The notes under the pieces were generated by a model. The model was not told the origin of the DNA. It made no database searches and saw only the letters and a list, made by a program, of their open reading frames with translations. Shown in pieces: positions 13,089 through 15,077 of a stretch of 15,077 bases of DNA (the stretch's first letter is position 1; every line of letters begins with the position of its first letter). The stretch is from the NCBI GenBank assembly GCA_002343715.1, contig DDSA01000030.1, positions 1-15,077 of the forward strand. The letters run 5' to 3'. The DNA is from Phycisphaerales bacterium UBA2402 (GTDB lineage: Bacteria; Planctomycetota; Phycisphaerae; Phycisphaerales; UBA1924). Made by a program: the position numbers and the translations under genes.

Positions 13089-15077
13089 GTGCCGATGGAG
13101 AAGGTCACGCTCCCGCTCCCCGTCAAGGGGTGGAACACGAGTTCCGGGCGCGAGAGCCAGCCCGAAGGAACATCGCGCGGCCTAAAAAACGCCCGCAACC
13201 GCGACTGGCGGGCGGGCGGCGCTCTGCGCATGGCGCGGCGGTCTGGCACGTCGAAGTTCGTGGACGATCAGCCGTGCGGCGACAACCCGTTCCAGGCCCT
13301 CGCGTCGATCCAGGTGGTTGAGAACACCGGCACGTCGTCGCTGGGTTCGAGCGTGGCGACGGACACCTTCGTGCGCGCCGACACGACGACGGGCGAACTG
13401 GGGAGTTTCGACGGAACGTCGGGCAGCGATTACAACGTGAGCGGCAACAACGTGGCCGTCTCAACGTCGATCGACACGAACTCGTCGGTTGCCATTGACA
13501 ACTTTGAGTGGAACGGCGTTTATGCGGCTGGCGACGCGGCGAAGGTCGCGTCGAACAAGTGCGTGGACAATCAGAGCGCTGACACGTCGAGCGGCACGGC
13601 GCAGGCGAGCATGTGCTACTTCCTGCCCAACGGTCTTACCGAGCCGACGGACAACTACGCACTCAGGCTGACGTTCACGACCGATTCAGGGTTCACTTCA
13701 ACAGAAGGCGTGATCGGGTTTTTCTGCTTTGGCGACGCACCGACGATCGCGGGCGGCACACGAGACGCGGCGTTCTGGGTGGTCCTGTCGATCAACTCAT
13801 TCGGGGTTGCTGCGGTCAATCAGGGCTACAACAGCGCTTCCGGATCGCTTTCTGACGGCGCTCTTTCTGTCGCGTCAACCGCGTCAACCACGCCCAACAC
13901 ATCGAAGCCCGCGCTTATCAACAGCGGGCTGGTCAGGTCTTCTCTCGTGTCGAGTGATACCGCTGTCGATCTTCAGACAAACACGCAGTATCTCCTTGAA
14001 ATGCGCGTCTCGGGTCGGCGCGTTGAACTGCTGCTGAACGGTCTTTCCTGGATCATCTGGCCGGACGTTTCGGTCGGGTCGAACGGAACAGCCGTCACCG
14101 GCTTCACGGCGTCTCAGAACGACTACGGGTTCACGTTCTACAACGTCGGTTCCGGTTCTCGTGCCCCGATCGTGTCTATCGACAAGTTTGAGGTCTTGAA
14201 CATCAACGTCGCGCCGCCGAGTTCGTCAACGCGGGTCGTGACGGTGGTTGGCGGCGATGTGTGCCACGGTGATGAGGATGGTTTTTCTACCGCGACGAAT
14301 GGGTCTGCGGTGGTCGGCGAGGATGCTTCGGTGTTCGCCTTTGCCGGACTCGGGCCGACGGCTGCCAGCAACAGGTCGTATATCTACCTGCTGAAGGGGA
14401 CCGCGTGGACAGACGGCGACAACTACAAAAAGGTGCTCGTCAGCGGTTCGTCGGCGACGGTTCAGGCGTGGTCCGCCTCTCCCGGTTCTCTGCCAAGCGG
14501 TTCTTCTGATTCATCTCAGAAGGCGCGGTTCGGTTCAATCTGGCGGAACAGGGTCGTTCTCTACGGACTCACCACCAACCCCGACAACTGGTACATGAGC
14601 GCGTCGGGCGACGCCGACGACTGGGACTACACCGCGACGCCCAACGGGCGTGAGGCGATCGCCGGCGACAACTCCGGCACCGGGCTTGCGCCCGGCGGGA
14701 TCACCTGCATGGCCGGGTTTGACGACGACAACCTCATCATGGGGCTTGTCGATTCACTCATCGTCATGCGCGGCGATCCGGCGCTCGGCGGGGCGCTGGA
14801 CGGGATCACCGACCGCGTGGGGATCGTCGGCCCCCGGGCGACGGCCCTGAGCGATCAGGGTGTCTTCTATTTCGTGGACCGGACCGGGCTGTACGCGATC
14901 GAACCGGGCACCTCTCAACCGCAGCGTCTTACGCACGAGAAGATCGACGAGTTCTTCGAGGACGTGGACTGGGACACTACCGACGCGGTGCTGTTCTACT
15001 CGCGCCGGTTCGACGGCCTGCGGGTGTGGCTGGTCCCCCGCACCGTGCCGACGGACAGCACACAGACGATCAAGAGC
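13089..15077 (+). CDS. Tail nozzle/hub-like beta-propeller protein with jelly-roll insertion, partial
   Basis: The frame is open from GTG 13089 to the window edge, 663 codons without a stop, so the 3' end is missing. GGGGG at 13078-13082 lies 6 nt before the GTG; ATG 13095 is an alternative. Residues 1-77 contain an early Asn/Arg-rich motif (GLKNARNRDWRAGGALRM) typical of podovirus tail proteins. Residues about 78-380 read as a concanavalin-like jelly-roll insertion (TFVRAD at 93-98, later RVELLLNGLSWIIW). Residues 381-663 resemble a phage beta-propeller: DADDWDYTAT (508-517), GDPALGG (562-568), VGIVGPRAT, then VFYFVDRTGLYAIEPG. Such proteins form the nozzle or hub at the end of a short tail. 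It follows the adaptor-like and virion genes closely. Confidence 0.65.
   Translation, partial: MPMEKVTLPLPVKGWNTSSGRESQPEGTSRGLKNARNRDWRAGGALRMARRSGTSKFVDDQPCGDNPFQALASIQVVENTGTSSLGSSVATDTFVRADTTTGELGSFDGTSGSDYNVSGNNVAVSTSIDTNSSVAIDNFEWNGVYAAGDAAKVASNKCVDNQSADTSSGTAQASMCYFLPNGLTEPTDNYALRLTFTTDSGFTSTEGVIGFFCFGDAPTIAGGTRDAAFWVVLSINSFGVAAVNQGYNSASGSLSDGALSVASTASTTPNTSKPALINSGLVRSSLVSSDTAVDLQTNTQYLLEMRVSGRRVELLLNGLSWIIWPDVSVGSNGTAVTGFTASQNDYGFTFYNVGSGSRAPIVSIDKFEVLNINVAPPSSSTRVVTVVGGDVCHGDEDGFSTATNGSAVVGEDASVFAFAGLGPTAASNRSYIYLLKGTAWTDGDNYKKVLVSGSSATVQAWSASPGSLPSGSSDSSQKARFGSIWRNRVVLYGLTTNPDNWYMSASGDADDWDYTATPNGREAIAGDNSGTGLAPGGITCMAGFDDDNLIMGLVDSLIVMRGDPALGGALDGITDRVGIVGPRATALSDQGVFYFVDRTGLYAIEPGTSQPQRLTHEKIDEFFEDVDWDTTDAVLFYSRRFDGLRVWLVPRTVPTDSTQTIKS

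Noticed and set aside
1..15077. CRISPR arrays, IS elements, integrase or attachment site
   Set aside because: No regularly spaced 25-40 nt repeats, no transposase or recombinase motifs and no tRNA that could serve as an att site were found.

Overview
The window is the structural and packaging half of a tailed double-stranded DNA phage genome (Caudoviricetes) or prophage. Every supported gene lies on the + strand, packed with short gaps or start/stop overlaps. DNA is GC-rich, stops are TAA, TAG and TGA used in the standard way, and ATG and GTG starts are mixed (one TTG start is possible). The host cannot be named from sequence alone; a high-GC Gram-negative host is plausible because a phage-encoded lipoprotein with a lipobox is present, and Planctomycetota is only a guess. 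No integrase, replication gene, tRNA, CRISPR array or IS element is visible.

Layout: positions 1-355 carry no convincing gene, but hold short direct and inverted repeats and a 10-mer (GAATCCGGGA) repeated before the first gene, so this looks like a regulatory region. Next come a small two-helix membrane protein (holin-like), a 75-residue unknown, a lipoprotein, a 200-residue probable virion protein and a 412-residue right-handed beta-helix protein (tail spike or fibre type). The packaging and head module follows: probable small terminase, large terminase, portal, a small FmdB-like protein that lacks its cysteines, a scaffold-like protein, the major capsid protein, and a decoration-like protein with a concanavalin/laminin-G-like C-terminal domain. 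The window closes with a head-tail adaptor-like protein, a beta-rich virion protein, and a long gene open at the right edge that reads as a beta-propeller tail nozzle/hub protein with a large jelly-roll insertion.

How they work together: the terminase pair recognises and pumps DNA through the portal into a procapsid built from scaffold and capsid protein; the decoration protein would bind the shell; the adaptor and nozzle proteins would build a short tail on the portal; the beta-helix protein would bind the host surface. No tail tube, sheath or tape-measure gene is seen here, and adaptor plus nozzle-like genes sit directly after the head genes, so a podovirus-like short tail is the best guess.

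Points of most interest are the roughly 215-nt two-frame overlap of the terminase genes, the jelly-roll domains in two different virion proteins, the cysteine-less FmdB-like protein, the upstream repeat cluster, and a shift from G-rich to C-rich coding-strand composition between the left and right parts of the window.
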